A stretch of DNA of 64,000 nucleotides from Paenibacillus lignilyticus (GCF_017942085.1 NZ_JAGKSP010000004.1:248001-312000); one strand, 5' to 3'; counted from the first letter of the stretch, positions 26,395 through 35,140 are shown. Made by a program: numbers and translations. Notes: a model not told the origin generated them from the sequence alone.

Positions 26395-27198
26395 GTGGGG
26401 GAGTGGATTCAGACGGTTAACGTTATCAGCCCGATTCAACAAGTTGTGGGAAGCGTGTTTGTCCATGTCTCGGACCTCCGCCGATCCGCAGCGTGGTACA
26501 GCATGGTGATGGGGCTTCCCGTATTGCAGGAGCGTCTAAACGGAGGCAATGTTTATTGGTTGGCCTTACGAGGAGGGACAGGCCTCATACTGGATGATAA
26601 CAAGAGCAACACGCCGACTGACATGCCGCATGTCAAATTCATGTATAAAACCGAAGATATAGAAGCGGCTCGCCGATTCCTGGAGGAGAGAGGAATAAGC
26701 AGCATCAGCGAAATTGATCGGCCGCATCCGGGACTCTCGTTCTTCCGCTTTGAGGATCCGGATCGCAATTCGGTTATGGTTACGCAATCGGATTATGAGT
26801 CGGAGGTCGTGGAACGCGAAGCAGGCACGGAGAGTCCGATCATGAATCAGATCGGCAGTGTTTTTCTGAATGTTACGGATATGAAGCGGGCTGTGAGGTT
26901 TCATAGCGAGGCGCTGGGTCTGGCATACAGCCTAGAAGAGATTGGGCCGGAAGACTCCATCTATAGCCTGCGGATGAGGAGCGGCAGCGATATTCTACTT
27001 GATAACAACCGTTATCGGCATGGCGATACCTATGAGACGTTGTTTATGTTGGTAACGAATGATATTGAGGGGGCACGCGCTTATTTGGCCTCACAAGGTG
27101 TGCCTGTGTTTACCGATATTGAACGGCATGGCGATCGTCTGGCTTTCTTCACGGTGAAGGATCCGGATGATAACGTCATTATGGTCTGTTCGGAATAG
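26395..27198 (+). CDS. Double VOC (glyoxalase/bleomycin-resistance fold) protein
   Basis: A 267-residue protein with two consecutive VOC domains: about 15-125 (GSVFVHVSDLRRSAAWY ... FRFEDPDRNSVMV) and about 145-265 (GSVFLNVTDMKRAVRFH ... FTVKDPDDNVIMV). The halves resemble each other, so the protein would form the paired site that usually needs a dimer. The GTG start at 26395 is weakly supported. Likely roles are dioxygenase, isomerase or antibiotic binding; the sequence does not decide. Confidence 0.82.
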   Translation: MGEWIQTVNVISPIQQVVGSVFVHVSDLRRSAAWYSMVMGLPVLQERLNGGNVYWLALRGGTGLILDDNKSNTPTDMPHVKFMYKTEDIEAARRFLEERGISSISEIDRPHPGLSFFRFEDPDRNSVMVTQSDYESEVVEREAGTESPIMNQIGSVFLNVTDMKRAVRFHSEALGLAYSLEEIGPEDSIYSLRMRSGSDILLDNNRYRHGDTYETLFMLVTNDIEGARAYLASQGVPVFTDIERHGDRLAFFTVKDPDDNVIMVCSE

Positions 27199-27200
27199 AA

Positions 27201-27243
27201 AGAACGGCTTCTCTTCACATGAACTGCGAGGAGAAGCCGTTCT
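27201..27243. terminator. Bidirectional terminator
   Basis: A perfect 13-bp stem (AGAACGGCTTCTC with GAGAAGCCGTTCT) between two converging genes. Confidence 0.85.
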
Positions 27244-27247
27244 TGGT

Positions 27248-28234
27248 TTATTTCTTCTGGCCAATCGGCATCATCATGCCGTTGTCCATGCCCATCATGC
27301 TTACGCTGCCGTCCGTGTCATCGCCTTCGTACAGGTACACTTCAGTGCCGAAAGCCGGCTCGGCATAAGGAAGATGCGTGCGGCCGCGGGCGAGAATTTG
27401 GCGGTAGTTGCCGGAATCGCCTTCGTAGCCGTCATGATCCCACGGTATCCAGGAGCGGGCATTGCAATAGTGACAGACGTAAGAGCGACGGAAGCGGTCC
27501 GTTGTCTTATTCGGATAAGACCGGTGGAACAGATGCGAGTGGAAGAACAAAACGTCGCCAGGCTGCATCGGCACCGAGATCGGAGGCGGGTACTTGGCTA
27601 CCACCTTCGATAACGTATTCACTTCATCGTCGAGGTGGCTTACATTCTGCACGCCGTTCAAATTCGAGAAGGCATCCAGGGCATGCACGTTGCCGCCGCC
27701 GATTTCGGCAGGCGGATAGATCGGTTCATGGTTAGAGCCGGGTGCGACCCACAGGCAGCCATTCTCCTCGTCGACTTCTTCGAGCGCGATCCATGCGCCG
27801 ATGAGCGTGTCGGGATGCGTCTTGATATAACAAGCGTCCTGATGCCAGCCTTGGCCGCCGCGGCCGGGTGGATTCAGGAACATCATGGATTGTACGGCAT
27901 ATACATCCGGCCCGATGAGCGCCTCGGTCACATCCAGAATGCGAGGGTTCAGCATGCCGCGTTCAGCGGATGGCTCGATGCGAGATAGCATGTGCACGCG
28001 TGTCGCATCCAGAAATTCTTCGTGTAACGGGTCGCTGCCGCCGGACTCGCGAGCGGGTTTCTTATTCTTCGTTCTCGTCTTCTCGGCGAGCTCGTAGAGT
28101 TCGGCGATGTCTTCTTTTGACACCAAGCCTCTTACGATGAGGTAACCGTTGCGATGATAATGCGCATATTCCTCCACACTGACCAAATAACGGTCAACCC
28201 GTTCACGGGACTTAGGCGTATAGTAAGTTGCCAT
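27248..28234 (-). CDS. Phytanoyl-CoA dioxygenase (PhyH) family protein
   Basis: A 328-residue non-haem Fe(II)/2-oxoglutarate-dependent oxygenase. Iron ligands are the His and Asp of GWHQDACY and a distal His in FFHSHLFHRSYPN; the nearby arginine in TDRFRRSYVCHY would bind 2-oxoglutarate. It opens with the family's FxxxGYLIVRGLVS segment. The substrate is unknown. The AraC gene upstream on the same strand (92 bp away) probably controls it. Confidence 0.88.
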   Translation of the reverse strand: MATYYTPKSRERVDRYLVSVEEYAHYHRNGYLIVRGLVSKEDIAELYELAEKTRTKNKKPARESGGSDPLHEEFLDATRVHMLSRIEPSAERGMLNPRILDVTEALIGPDVYAVQSMMFLNPPGRGGQGWHQDACYIKTHPDTLIGAWIALEEVDEENGCLWVAPGSNHEPIYPPAEIGGGNVHALDAFSNLNGVQNVSHLDDEVNTLSKVVAKYPPPISVPMQPGDVLFFHSHLFHRSYPNKTTDRFRRSYVCHYCNARSWIPWDHDGYEGDSGNYRQILARGRTHLPYAEPAFGTEVYLYEGDDTDGSVSMMGMDNGMMMPIGQKK

Positions 28235-28326
28235 CGATTCTATTCCTCCAGTAACGAGATGATATGCTTTTATTGTGCAATATTAAGAGAGCGGTTTCAA
28301 TGGAAGGAAAACGATTTTCGATGTGT

Positions 28327-29226
28327 TTATTTGATATCCGGATTAACAACAATGTGCCGGTTGACGAAAGTGCGGTCCGGATCGGCGCCAATTGCCGTAT
28401 GGCGAAAAATCGGACCTTTGCAGCGCTCGATATATTCGGTAGCGGTAATGCCGCGGATGCGTTTGTACATTTTTGAGAAATGGTGCTCATCGCCGAATCC
28501 GGCCAGGTAGGAAATTTGCTTGACCGTACCCGCACCTTTCATCATCAACTCCTCCGCACGATGCAGCCTGCGTTCGAGCAGCATGCGTTTGGGCGACATG
28601 CCGACAGCTTCGACGAACATGCGCGTAAAATGCGCATGGGACCAGCCGGACTGATGAGCAATATTTTCGATCGTAATGGGCTCTGTCAGATGTTCCTCCA
28701 TGTAGGCGATGCTGTTGGCGATTTGCACAGGGTAGCTGCTCATTGCGAATTCCGGCGTTTTATCGGCGAAAGCTGCCAATTCTTCGATTGCCGTCGTTAA
28801 CAGGGAGGAGAGCCTGCGCCGCCAGTGGTGGGATTGATGATTGGCGACCACTACGATTTGATTCATAATGGCGCCGATCAAGCTGCCGGGTGCGGCCGGA
28901 ACGACATGAATGGTGCTGAGAAGCGCGCTGAATCGCGGATCCTTCTCTCGCAGGAGGTCGTAGTCGAAGTGGACGAATAGATGCCGGACATTGCGGTCGC
29001 GGTCAAACAAATACCGATGTACAGTATCCGGCTGCGTGAACACGAAACAAGGAGCGCTTAGCCGATGCTGGATCCCTTGGATGTCATACAGCGTACCTGA
29101 TCCTTCGGGAAAATAGACCAGTTCATAGTCGATAATTGTGCGTGGTCCAATATGGTGACCGCCTGCTTGTACGATAATATCTCCAATACTGTTGATGATT
29201 GGGGAACCGTTCTGATTAGGCAGCAT
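28327..29226 (-). CDS. AraC family transcriptional regulator
   Basis: About 299 residues: an N-terminal AraC_binding cupin (about 20-100, YELVYFPEGSGTLYDIQG) and a C-terminal double helix-turn-helix (about 190-285, AGFGDEHHFSKMYKRIRGITATEYI). I placed the start at ATG 29226, with AAAGGAAG about 9 nt upstream; the frame continues 53 codons further but that part looks non-coding. The dioxygenase gene lies directly downstream. Confidence 0.9.
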   Translation of the reverse strand: MLPNQNGSPIINSIGDIIVQAGGHHIGPRTIIDYELVYFPEGSGTLYDIQGIQHRLSAPCFVFTQPDTVHRYLFDRDRNVRHLFVHFDYDLLREKDPRFSALLSTIHVVPAAPGSLIGAIMNQIVVVANHQSHHWRRRLSSLLTTAIEELAAFADKTPEFAMSSYPVQIANSIAYMEEHLTEPITIENIAHQSGWSHAHFTRMFVEAVGMSPKRMLLERRLHRAEELMMKGAGTVKQISYLAGFGDEHHFSKMYKRIRGITATEYIERCKGPIFRHTAIGADPDRTFVNRHIVVNPDIK

Positions 29227-29427
29227 ACGGCGGACTTCCTTTCTGCGGTGGTTTCGATTAGGTGCGTAGTGCGTAGGGGATACGGTGCCCTTTGGGTATA
29301 TTATTGCTGAGGTGCGGCACTTGGTGCAATAGATTTGCTGCGAAGGGGCTGGGCTCGCAACTGTTTGGTGCTTATAAGCGTCCATAGTAGATAGGTCCGA
29401 TTATAAGGGATGCGAGGAGTTGTCTGG

Positions 29428-30129
29428 ATGAAGAAGAAATGGATTGCTATATTGTGCGTCGTTTGTTCGCTTGCAACCGGAACGGCTGTATACGCCGCCG
29501 GCCAATTGTCGCTGAAAATAAATGGGGTAGCTGTCAAAGATAGTGGGGCGTATTTGCGTGATGATCGCGTATATGTGCCGCTTCGTATTGTGTCGGAACA
29601 GTTAGGCGGGGAAGTGGCTTGGAATTCGGCGAAGAAGGAAGTCAGCATCACGGGTGGAGGAAGCGGTGCGGTTGATATATGGAAGGATGATTCCTTTCCC
29701 GGCTATATCCAGTACAACAGCGTCATTAATGTAGTGAACCGCTACATGGCCGCGCTTCAAGGTGCTTTCTCCAGCTCGTATGATGCGGATGAAGATTTCA
29801 AACTCGTGCTCTCCGCGCAGGCGATTCAGGATGATGTGCGGGTGTGGCATCCGTTCTCGGGGATGGTAGGCTCATCGATGCGGAGCATTTCGAGCTATAA
29901 GATAATCGACGGCAGGACAGTTGGCAAGGATGCCGCGAACCGGCCGATCTATGAAGTCGCCGTGCGCTACAATGTCATCAACCCCGGGGATGACAGCACG
30001 TACAAGCAAGTAACGAAGGCATACACCGTAATCACGGAAGTGATAAACAACCAGCTGTTTTACAAAATCGATCAGGAACGCCTCCTCAGCACCGTTAAGC
30101 TGAATCAGGAGCCGAGTCCGTTTAAATGA
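29428..30129 (+). CDS. Secreted protein with copper-amine-oxidase-like stalk domain
   Basis: A 233-residue exported protein. A type I signal peptide (MKKKWIAILCVVCSLATG, cleavage near VYA-AG) is followed by a stalk domain (about 30-78: LKINGVAVKDSGAYLRDDRVYVPLRIVSEQLGGEVAWNSAKKEVSI). The C-terminal 150 residues have an NTF2-like look (VNRYMAALQGAF, FYKIDQERLL), but I cannot name the family. The start is ATG 29428 behind GAGGAG. Stalk domains are common in Paenibacillus surface proteins; the function is unknown. Confidence 0.8.
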   Translation: MKKKWIAILCVVCSLATGTAVYAAGQLSLKINGVAVKDSGAYLRDDRVYVPLRIVSEQLGGEVAWNSAKKEVSITGGGSGAVDIWKDDSFPGYIQYNSVINVVNRYMAALQGAFSSSYDADEDFKLVLSAQAIQDDVRVWHPFSGMVGSSMRSISSYKIIDGRTVGKDAANRPIYEVAVRYNVINPGDDSTYKQVTKAYTVITEVINNQLFYKIDQERLLSTVKLNQEPSPFK

Positions 30130-30161
30130 CGCGGCCAAGTCCGTTTATGTGATAAGTTGGC

Positions 30162-30193
30162 AGCGAGAGCGAATTGTCCGCTCTCGCTTTTTT
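30162..30193 (+). terminator. Terminator of the stalk-domain gene
   Basis: A perfect 10-bp stem (AGCGAGAGCG with CGCTCTCGCT) followed by six T. Confidence 0.9.
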
Positions 30194-30307
30194 GCGTTGC
30201 GCATGAAAAGGCGAACATAGGTGAGACTGCCCTAGTCCGGGTGATTGGAAGGTGATGGAAGATAGAAGGTAGCCCGCTTTAGTTTGGCGAGTTCGGTGTC
30301 TGAAAGT

Positions 30308-30430
30308 GAGGTAACGGTAACCGCTCTTTAGTCGAAAATGGGGCATATCGCTGAATGTGCGGTACGGGTTACCGCTCTTTAAGCTGGAATGCTCTGTTTT
30401 GTTTAATGTGAGGTAACTGGTTCCTTACCG
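30308..30430. repeat. Three GGTANC/GNTACC repeat units 51 bp apart
   Basis: The 460-bp gap before the IclR promoter holds units at 30308 (GAGGTAACGGTAACCGCTC), 30359 (GCGGTA-N5-TACCGC) and 30410 (GGTAA-N8-TTACC). The first two end in CCGCTCTTTA. They match the palindromes at 6189 and 6241. Nothing else was recognised in the gap. Confidence 0.65.
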
Positions 30431-30566
30431 ATGGACCGGAACCGACCTGTGTTGATTATAATGGCGCTCTTCTGCAGATGTGTTGCTTGGAGAGCATCAC
30501 TTTGGCTGCCTCCCATTCCCGCGACCTGACCTCAATCAACCCATTCAAAAATCTCCAATTTTCTTA

Positions 30567-30595
30567 TTGAAATTCCATACTGGGCGAGCTATAGT
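30567..30595 (+). promoter_or_regulatory. Sigma-A promoter of the IclR-SDR-FAH operon
   Basis: TTGAAA and TATAGT are separated by exactly 17 bp. The operator-like palindrome that follows lies just beyond the expected start of transcription. Confidence 0.75.
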
Positions 30596-30625
30596 GAAAG
30601 TATCAGTTCGGTTTACTATAAAGAA

Positions 30626-30649
30626 GTTGGTTTTATATACGAAACCAAC
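30626..30649. promoter_or_regulatory. Candidate IclR operator
   Basis: A perfect inverted repeat, GTTGGTTT-N8-AAACCAAC, lies between the promoter and the IclR gene. That position suits autorepression. Confidence 0.65.
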
Positions 30650-30658
30650 TCATCAACA

Positions 30659-31444
30659 ATGGATGAGGCGATTGGCGTGTCTGAGGAACGCAAGTACTGG
30701 GTGCCTGCGCTGGAGAAAGCGGATAAAGTGCTGGCCGTCATCGCACAGGAACCAGCCAAGCATAAGCTGATCGACTTATCGAAGAAGCTTGAAATCAACA
30801 AGAGCTCGATGTTCTCCTTGCTGAGCACGATGGAAATTCTCGGCTGGGTGAAGCGGGCGGCAGGCGATACGTATGCGCTTGGTCATACGTTTGCCGAGTT
30901 CGGCTCCTCGTATTTGAAGCAGTATGATTTGCATCAATATTTCTTGGACGAGGCGGTTTCGGTTCGAGATCGGCTGCAGGAGACCATTCAGCTCGCGAAG
31001 CGGATAGACGACCAGGTGCTGTACATGGGCAAAGTGGAAGCGATTTCGCCGGTCCGGCTGCAATCCGAGCCGGGGATGCGGCTTCCCGCTCATGCAACGG
31101 CACTCGGCAAAGCCATGCTCTCGCAACTGAGCGAGCAAGAACGGCTTGCACTGTACCCGCAGCCGGAGCTGCCGAAGCTAACGCCTCTTACGATTGACAA
31201 TCGCGATGAGCTGTTTGCTCAGCTGGATGTCATTCGCAAGCAAGGTTATGCGCTAGACGACCAAGAGTCGGTCATGGGCTTCCGTTGCGTGGCGGCTCCT
31301 ATTATGGCAGGCACGAACGCGAACCAAGCTGCAGCGGTAAGCTGCTCCATGCTGCTTCACCAATGGGAGGTTAAATCGAACCAAGCCATCGAAGAAATGA
31401 CGGGGCTTGCACAGCGATTATCGCTACCCAACCACAACCTATAA
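30659..31444 (+). CDS. IclR family transcriptional regulator
   Basis: About 261 residues. An N-terminal winged helix-turn-helix (about 12-75, LIDLSKKLEINKSSMFSLLSTMEILGWV) precedes the IclR effector domain (about 90-255, with LPAHATALGKAML and FRCVAAPI). ATG 30659 has no ribosome site; GTG 30677 lies 9 nt after ATGAGG and may be the true start. By family such proteins control catabolism of sugar acids or aromatics. Here it heads an operon with an SDR and an FAH-family hydrolase, so a deoxy-sugar acid is a likely effector (inference). Confidence 0.9.
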   Translation: MDEAIGVSEERKYWVPALEKADKVLAVIAQEPAKHKLIDLSKKLEINKSSMFSLLSTMEILGWVKRAAGDTYALGHTFAEFGSSYLKQYDLHQYFLDEAVSVRDRLQETIQLAKRIDDQVLYMGKVEAISPVRLQSEPGMRLPAHATALGKAMLSQLSEQERLALYPQPELPKLTPLTIDNRDELFAQLDVIRKQGYALDDQESVMGFRCVAAPIMAGTNANQAAAVSCSMLLHQWEVKSNQAIEEMTGLAQRLSLPNHNL

Positions 31445-31457
31445 GGGAGATGAGAGA

Positions 31458-32231
31458 ATGCGGTTGCACAATAAAGTAATTCTCATTACAGGCTCGGGTT
31501 CCGGCATCGGCAAGAGCACTGCGCTATTGTTTGCGCGTGAAGGCGCGAAGCTCGTCATCAACGATCTGTCTGAGCAGAACGGAACGGCTACGGTGAAGGA
31601 GATTCAAGAAGCGGGCGGGGAAGCCATCTTTATCCGTGCGGATGTCACCAATCCGGCTGAAGTATCTGCCATGGTGGATCAAATTATCGCTCACTATGGC
31701 GTCATCGACGTATTGTTCAACAACGCAGGCATCAGCGGCGTCGGCCTTCTGCATGAGATCGAGCCGGAAGCTTGGGATCGCGTCATTAACGTGAACATTC
31801 GCGGCGTCTACCTGCCTTCCAAATATGTGATCCCTCACATGATGGAGCGCCGTGCAGGTTCGATCATCAACATGTCATCGTGTATCGCCGAGATCGGACT
31901 GGCTCGCCGTGCTTCATATGCTGCAACTAAAGGTGCAGTCCTAGCGCTTACGAAATCCATGCAAGTAGACTACGCGCCATACAATATTCGTGTTAATGCC
32001 CTGCTGCCGGGTACAATCATGACTCCATTCGTAGAAAACTACTTGAAAACCTCTTACGCCGATCCGGAACAGGCGATTGCAGGCTTGAAGAAACGTCAGC
32101 TGAGCGAAGAGCTTGGTTTGCCGGAGGATGTTGCCAAAGCAGCGTTGTTCCTGGCATCCGATGAGTCTTCCTTCGTAATGGGCTCCCCGTTCTACGTGGA
32201 CGGCGGCGTTGTATTCGGCAAGAACGCTTAA
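31458..32231 (+). CDS. SDR family oxidoreductase, probable 2-keto-3-deoxy-L-fuconate (or related) dehydrogenase
   Basis: A 257-residue classical short-chain dehydrogenase. It has TGSGSGIG (11-18), NNAG (88-91), N113, catalytic S141, Y154 and K158 (YAATK), and the DESSFVMGSPFYVDGG C-terminal region. That last segment and the overall length fit SDRs that oxidise 2-keto-3-deoxy sugar acids, but the subfamily call leans on context: an FAH-type hydrolase follows, as in the L-fucose/L-rhamnose diketo-hydrolase route. ATG 31458 follows AGGGAGATGAG. Confidence 0.85.
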   Translation: MRLHNKVILITGSGSGIGKSTALLFAREGAKLVINDLSEQNGTATVKEIQEAGGEAIFIRADVTNPAEVSAMVDQIIAHYGVIDVLFNNAGISGVGLLHEIEPEAWDRVINVNIRGVYLPSKYVIPHMMERRAGSIINMSSCIAEIGLARRASYAATKGAVLALTKSMQVDYAPYNIRVNALLPGTIMTPFVENYLKTSYADPEQAIAGLKKRQLSEELGLPEDVAKAALFLASDESSFVMGSPFYVDGGVVFGKNA

Positions 32232-32308
32232 TTGTAACCAGCTAATCCCAGCTATCGCTCTAATGCTATTCATTCATTTCTACTATGAGATCGGAGGCCC
32301 ATTCACGT

Positions 32309-33217
32309 ATGAAACTTATTAGCATTTCCAAACAAGGTCGCAATGCACTTGGCGTAGTGACAGAGAACGGTGTCGTAGACGTAGAAGCAGCCCTTCAGGC
32401 ATCTGCGGGAAGCGCAAGCGCCGAAGTACCATCGACGGTAATGGCTGTCATTGAAGGCGGAGAGGCTGCAACAGCTTCCCTAAGAAACTACATCGAGTCC
32501 CTTCAAGTGGCCGGCGGCGAAGCCTACGTTCGTCAAGAAAGCGAAATCGAATGGGGACCTTGCGTCACGCATCCGAACAAAATCATTTGCATCGGGCTCA
32601 ACTACCGAAAGCATGCAGAAGAAACGAATGCTCCGATTCCGGCATATCCGATTCTGTTCAATAAATTCAACAACACATTGACCGGACATTTGAAAGACAT
32701 CGCCGTTCCGAAAGTTACGGAGAAGCTGGACTATGAAGCCGAGCTTGTTATCGTTATCGGCAAGAAAACCAAGTATGTGGCAAAAGAAAACGCGCTCTCT
32801 CACGTATTCGGCTACTGCGCTGTAAACGATCTGTCCGCGCGCGACCTGCAGCTTCGTACTCAGCAATGGCTGCTTGGCAAATCCTGCGACGATTTCAGCC
32901 CGCTCGGTCCTTACCTTGTAACTGCCGATGAAGTTGGCAATCCGAATGATCTGTGGATCAAGTCCACCGTAAACGGTGAAGTACGCCAGAACTCCAATAC
33001 GTCGGATATGATTTTCGGCTGCGATGAGATTGTCAGCTATGTGTCGCAGCATATGACGCTTGTGCCTGGCGATGTTATTTTGACGGGTACGCCTGAAGGG
33101 GTTGTGCTTGGACTTCCGGTTGAGCAGCAAGTGTACTTGAAGCCCGGCGACGAAGTAACGATTGAAATCGAGAAGCTGGGCGCGCTGACGAACCGTTTCG
33201 TAGCAGACACCGAATAA
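32309..33217 (+). CDS. Fumarylacetoacetate hydrolase family protein, probable 2,4-diketo-3-deoxy-sugar-acid hydrolase
   Basis: A 302-residue FAH-family enzyme. The core shows GLNYRKHAEETN, the metal ligands in LDYEAELVIVIGK, NDLSARDLQ, and the closing ILTGTPEGVVLGL. In the non-phosphorylative L-fucose/L-rhamnose pathway an FAH-type hydrolase splits 2,4-diketo-3-deoxy-L-fuconate (or rhamnonate) into pyruvate and lactate (established pathway). Assignment to that step is by context. GGAGG is 11 nt before ATG 32309; a start 8 codons earlier precedes the ribosome site. Confidence 0.86.
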   Translation: MKLISISKQGRNALGVVTENGVVDVEAALQASAGSASAEVPSTVMAVIEGGEAATASLRNYIESLQVAGGEAYVRQESEIEWGPCVTHPNKIICIGLNYRKHAEETNAPIPAYPILFNKFNNTLTGHLKDIAVPKVTEKLDYEAELVIVIGKKTKYVAKENALSHVFGYCAVNDLSARDLQLRTQQWLLGKSCDDFSPLGPYLVTADEVGNPNDLWIKSTVNGEVRQNSNTSDMIFGCDEIVSYVSQHMTLVPGDVILTGTPEGVVLGLPVEQQVYLKPGDEVTIEIEKLGALTNRFVADTE

Positions 33218-33221
33218 AGAG

Positions 33222-33249
33222 AAAGGAGTGCCTAGGCACTCCTTTTTTT
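33222..33249. terminator. Bidirectional terminator after the IclR operon
   Basis: AAAGGAGTGCC pairs with GGCACTCCTTT, followed by a T-run. Its end touches the last codon of the converging nuclease-family gene. Confidence 0.85.
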
Positions 33250-34018
33250 AGGATCGACGTTCGACCGTTGCAACGACCGGATAATGATCCGAAGGATAGC
33301 GGCCGTTATACTGGTTTCGGTCAATATGGACGTTAAGGACTTGGGCATTAGGCGTCACAAAAATATAATCAATCGGAACGCCTTCATCTCCCCCGCGATA
33401 GTCGTGGAAGGTGAGGCCGATTGGTTCTCCGGCAAGCGATGTGTAGGCATTTACGAGTTCGAGCTCGTTTAAGGCTTCAATCACATCACTGTCAGGTCCG
33501 CAATTGAAGTCTCCCGTAAGAACAGCGGGGATATCACCTGCAAGGGCTGATGACTGTTTCATTCGCTCTACGATCAGTTTGACCCCATTCGTACGAGCCT
33601 CAGCACTGATATGGTCCAAGTGGGTATTGAACACGACCCATTCCGCGCCGCCTTGTTGACGGAGCTTAGTCCAGCTGCACATGCGGGGATATGCGGAGTC
33701 CCAGCTTGAATAGCCCAGCTGCTCCGGAATTTCAGATAGCCCGAAATGCCCGCTTTCTACGGGCTCAAGCGATGCATGCCGATAGAATATCGCGCAATAT
33801 TCGCCTTCCAGCTGGCCGGTGCGGCTGATGCCAAGCCAGCGATAGTCAGGCAGCAGCGCCTGTAGATCCTGCAGCATGGCAGCAGTGCCTTCCTGCGTGC
33901 CAACGACATCCGCATCCGCTTGCTTAATCGCTTCGGCTGCTTCTTGAATTCGGTTGGGCCACGCGTTGTTGCCGTCTGATTCAACATGGACACGCAGATT
34001 AAACGTCATGATCTTCAT
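33248..34018 (-). CDS. Endonuclease/exonuclease/phosphatase family hydrolase
   Basis: A 256-residue cytoplasmic EEP-fold enzyme. The motifs appear in order: TFNLR (5-9), a metal-ligand Glu in GTQEG, FNTHLDH, LTGDFN, PIDYIF and SDHYPV at the end. There is no signal peptide or membrane segment. Members act on nucleic acids, inositol phosphates or sphingomyelin; the substrate cannot be told. It is convergent with the FAH gene and divergent from the amidohydrolase. Confidence 0.88.
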   Translation of the reverse strand: MKIMTFNLRVHVESDGNNAWPNRIQEAAEAIKQADADVVGTQEGTAAMLQDLQALLPDYRWLGISRTGQLEGEYCAIFYRHASLEPVESGHFGLSEIPEQLGYSSWDSAYPRMCSWTKLRQQGGAEWVVFNTHLDHISAEARTNGVKLIVERMKQSSALAGDIPAVLTGDFNCGPDSDVIEALNELELVNAYTSLAGEPIGLTFHDYRGGDEGVPIDYIFVTPNAQVLNVHIDRNQYNGRYPSDHYPVVATVERRS

Positions 34019-34136
34019 GTTCGTGTTCCTCCAATCAATATCAATTCAAAGCAATAAGGACTCGTGAAGCCAAAATATACCATGGAAGCGTTTCACCTCA
34101 CAACCACTAATTGATTCTTAAAGGAGCCCAATAACG

Positions 34137-34982
34137 ATGATAAGAATTGATGCCCACCAGCATTATTGGAAATTAGACCGCGGTGACTACGGCTGGCTGA
34201 CACCGGCAGCGGGACCCATTTTATTTCGCGATTACGGTCCTGCGGATTTGGAGCCGGCGCTTGAGGCTGCCGGGGTTACGCGCACGATTGTCGTCCAAGC
34301 GGCGGCGACGCACGAAGAAACAGCCTATATGCTATCGCTCAGTGATGCTGCGGAATCCATTGCCGGCGTCGTAGGTTGGCTGGATTTCCGGGATCCGAAC
34401 TGGCGCAGCGTCTTGGACGGCTTCCGACGGCACCCGAAATTCGTCGGTATCCGCGTGATGATTCAAGATATGAGCGATCCATTCGAGGCGCTGAATCCGC
34501 AATCGCTGGAGGCGCTTCGTTACTTGGCGGAAATCAAGCTTCCGGTCGATCTGCTCATTGTTTCGCATCAATTGCCTGCGACGCTTGCCTTGCTTAAGCA
34601 AGTGCCCGGTCTGCATGCCGTAATCGATCATATTGGCAAACCGCAAATCCGTGAGGGAATCGTCGAGCCATGGGCGGCTCAAATGAGCGAGATAGCTGCG
34701 CAATATCCGGGCGTATACTGCAAGCTGTCGGGCATGATTACGGAAGCGGCACATGATGACTGGAAGCCGGAGCAATTTACGAGCTATGTCAGACATATTG
34801 CGCAGGTGTTCGGTACGGAACGCATCATGTTCGGCAGCGACTGGCCGGTTTGTCTGCTCGCCGGAAGCTATAAGGATGTATGCGATGTGCTTGATGAAGC
34901 ACTGCCCGCAACGCTTAGCGAGAGCGAGCGGGAGGCATTATACGGCGGCAATGCGGCAGCCTTCTATAAACTGTCTTTATAG
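34137..34982 (+). CDS. Amidohydrolase, L-fuconolactonase-like (COG3618)
   Basis: A 281-residue metal-dependent TIM-barrel hydrolase. It opens with IDAHQHYW (the HxH ligands), then VQAAATHEE, VGWLDF, VIDHIGKP, CKLSGM and FGSDWPV with the conserved aspartate. This is the pattern of L-fucono-1,5-lactonase and 4-sulfomuconolactone hydrolase relatives. With the nearby SDR and FAH genes it would supply the lactonase step of L-fucose or L-rhamnose oxidation. No dehydratase or first dehydrogenase for that route is obvious in the window. AAAGGAG precedes ATG 34137. Confidence 0.87.
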   Translation: MIRIDAHQHYWKLDRGDYGWLTPAAGPILFRDYGPADLEPALEAAGVTRTIVVQAAATHEETAYMLSLSDAAESIAGVVGWLDFRDPNWRSVLDGFRRHPKFVGIRVMIQDMSDPFEALNPQSLEALRYLAEIKLPVDLLIVSHQLPATLALLKQVPGLHAVIDHIGKPQIREGIVEPWAAQMSEIAAQYPGVYCKLSGMITEAAHDDWKPEQFTSYVRHIAQVFGTERIMFGSDWPVCLLAGSYKDVCDVLDEALPATLSESEREALYGGNAAAFYKLSL

Positions 34983-34990
34983 TACATGTA

Positions 34991-35039
34991 AACCTTGGGG
35001 GAGCTTAATCCTATAGCTCATAAGCCCGAGGTTTTTTTT
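34991..35039 (+). terminator. Terminator of the amidohydrolase gene
   Basis: An outer stem, AACCTTGGG with CCCGAGGTT (one G-T pair), encloses GAGCT/AGCTC and is followed by eight T. Confidence 0.8.
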
Positions 35040-35060
35040 ATTTTCTCGTGCTGTAGGCGG

Positions 35061-35089
35061 TTGACAGTAAGCATTCTATTTCGTATAGT
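35061..35089 (+). promoter_or_regulatory. Strong sigma-A promoter of padR-MFS
   Basis: Consensus TTGACA and TATAGT are separated by exactly 17 bp. The palindrome described next covers the -10. Confidence 0.85.
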
Positions 35090-35105
35090 CGAAATGGACT
35101 ATACG
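35082..35105. promoter_or_regulatory. Candidate PadR operator overlapping the -10
   Basis: A perfect inverted repeat, CGTATAGTC-N6-GACTATACG, includes the TATAGT -10. Binding would block RNA polymerase, as expected for autorepression by the PadR protein encoded 36 bp downstream. Confidence 0.75.
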
Positions 35106-35140
35106 GGTTCGAATCGTATTCTTAAGGGAGTCTGTGAAGG

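Noticed and set aside
34082..34096. A cre site before the amidohydrolase gene (TGGAAGCGTTTCA)
   Set aside because: It is one base short of the consensus spacing; too weak to claim.
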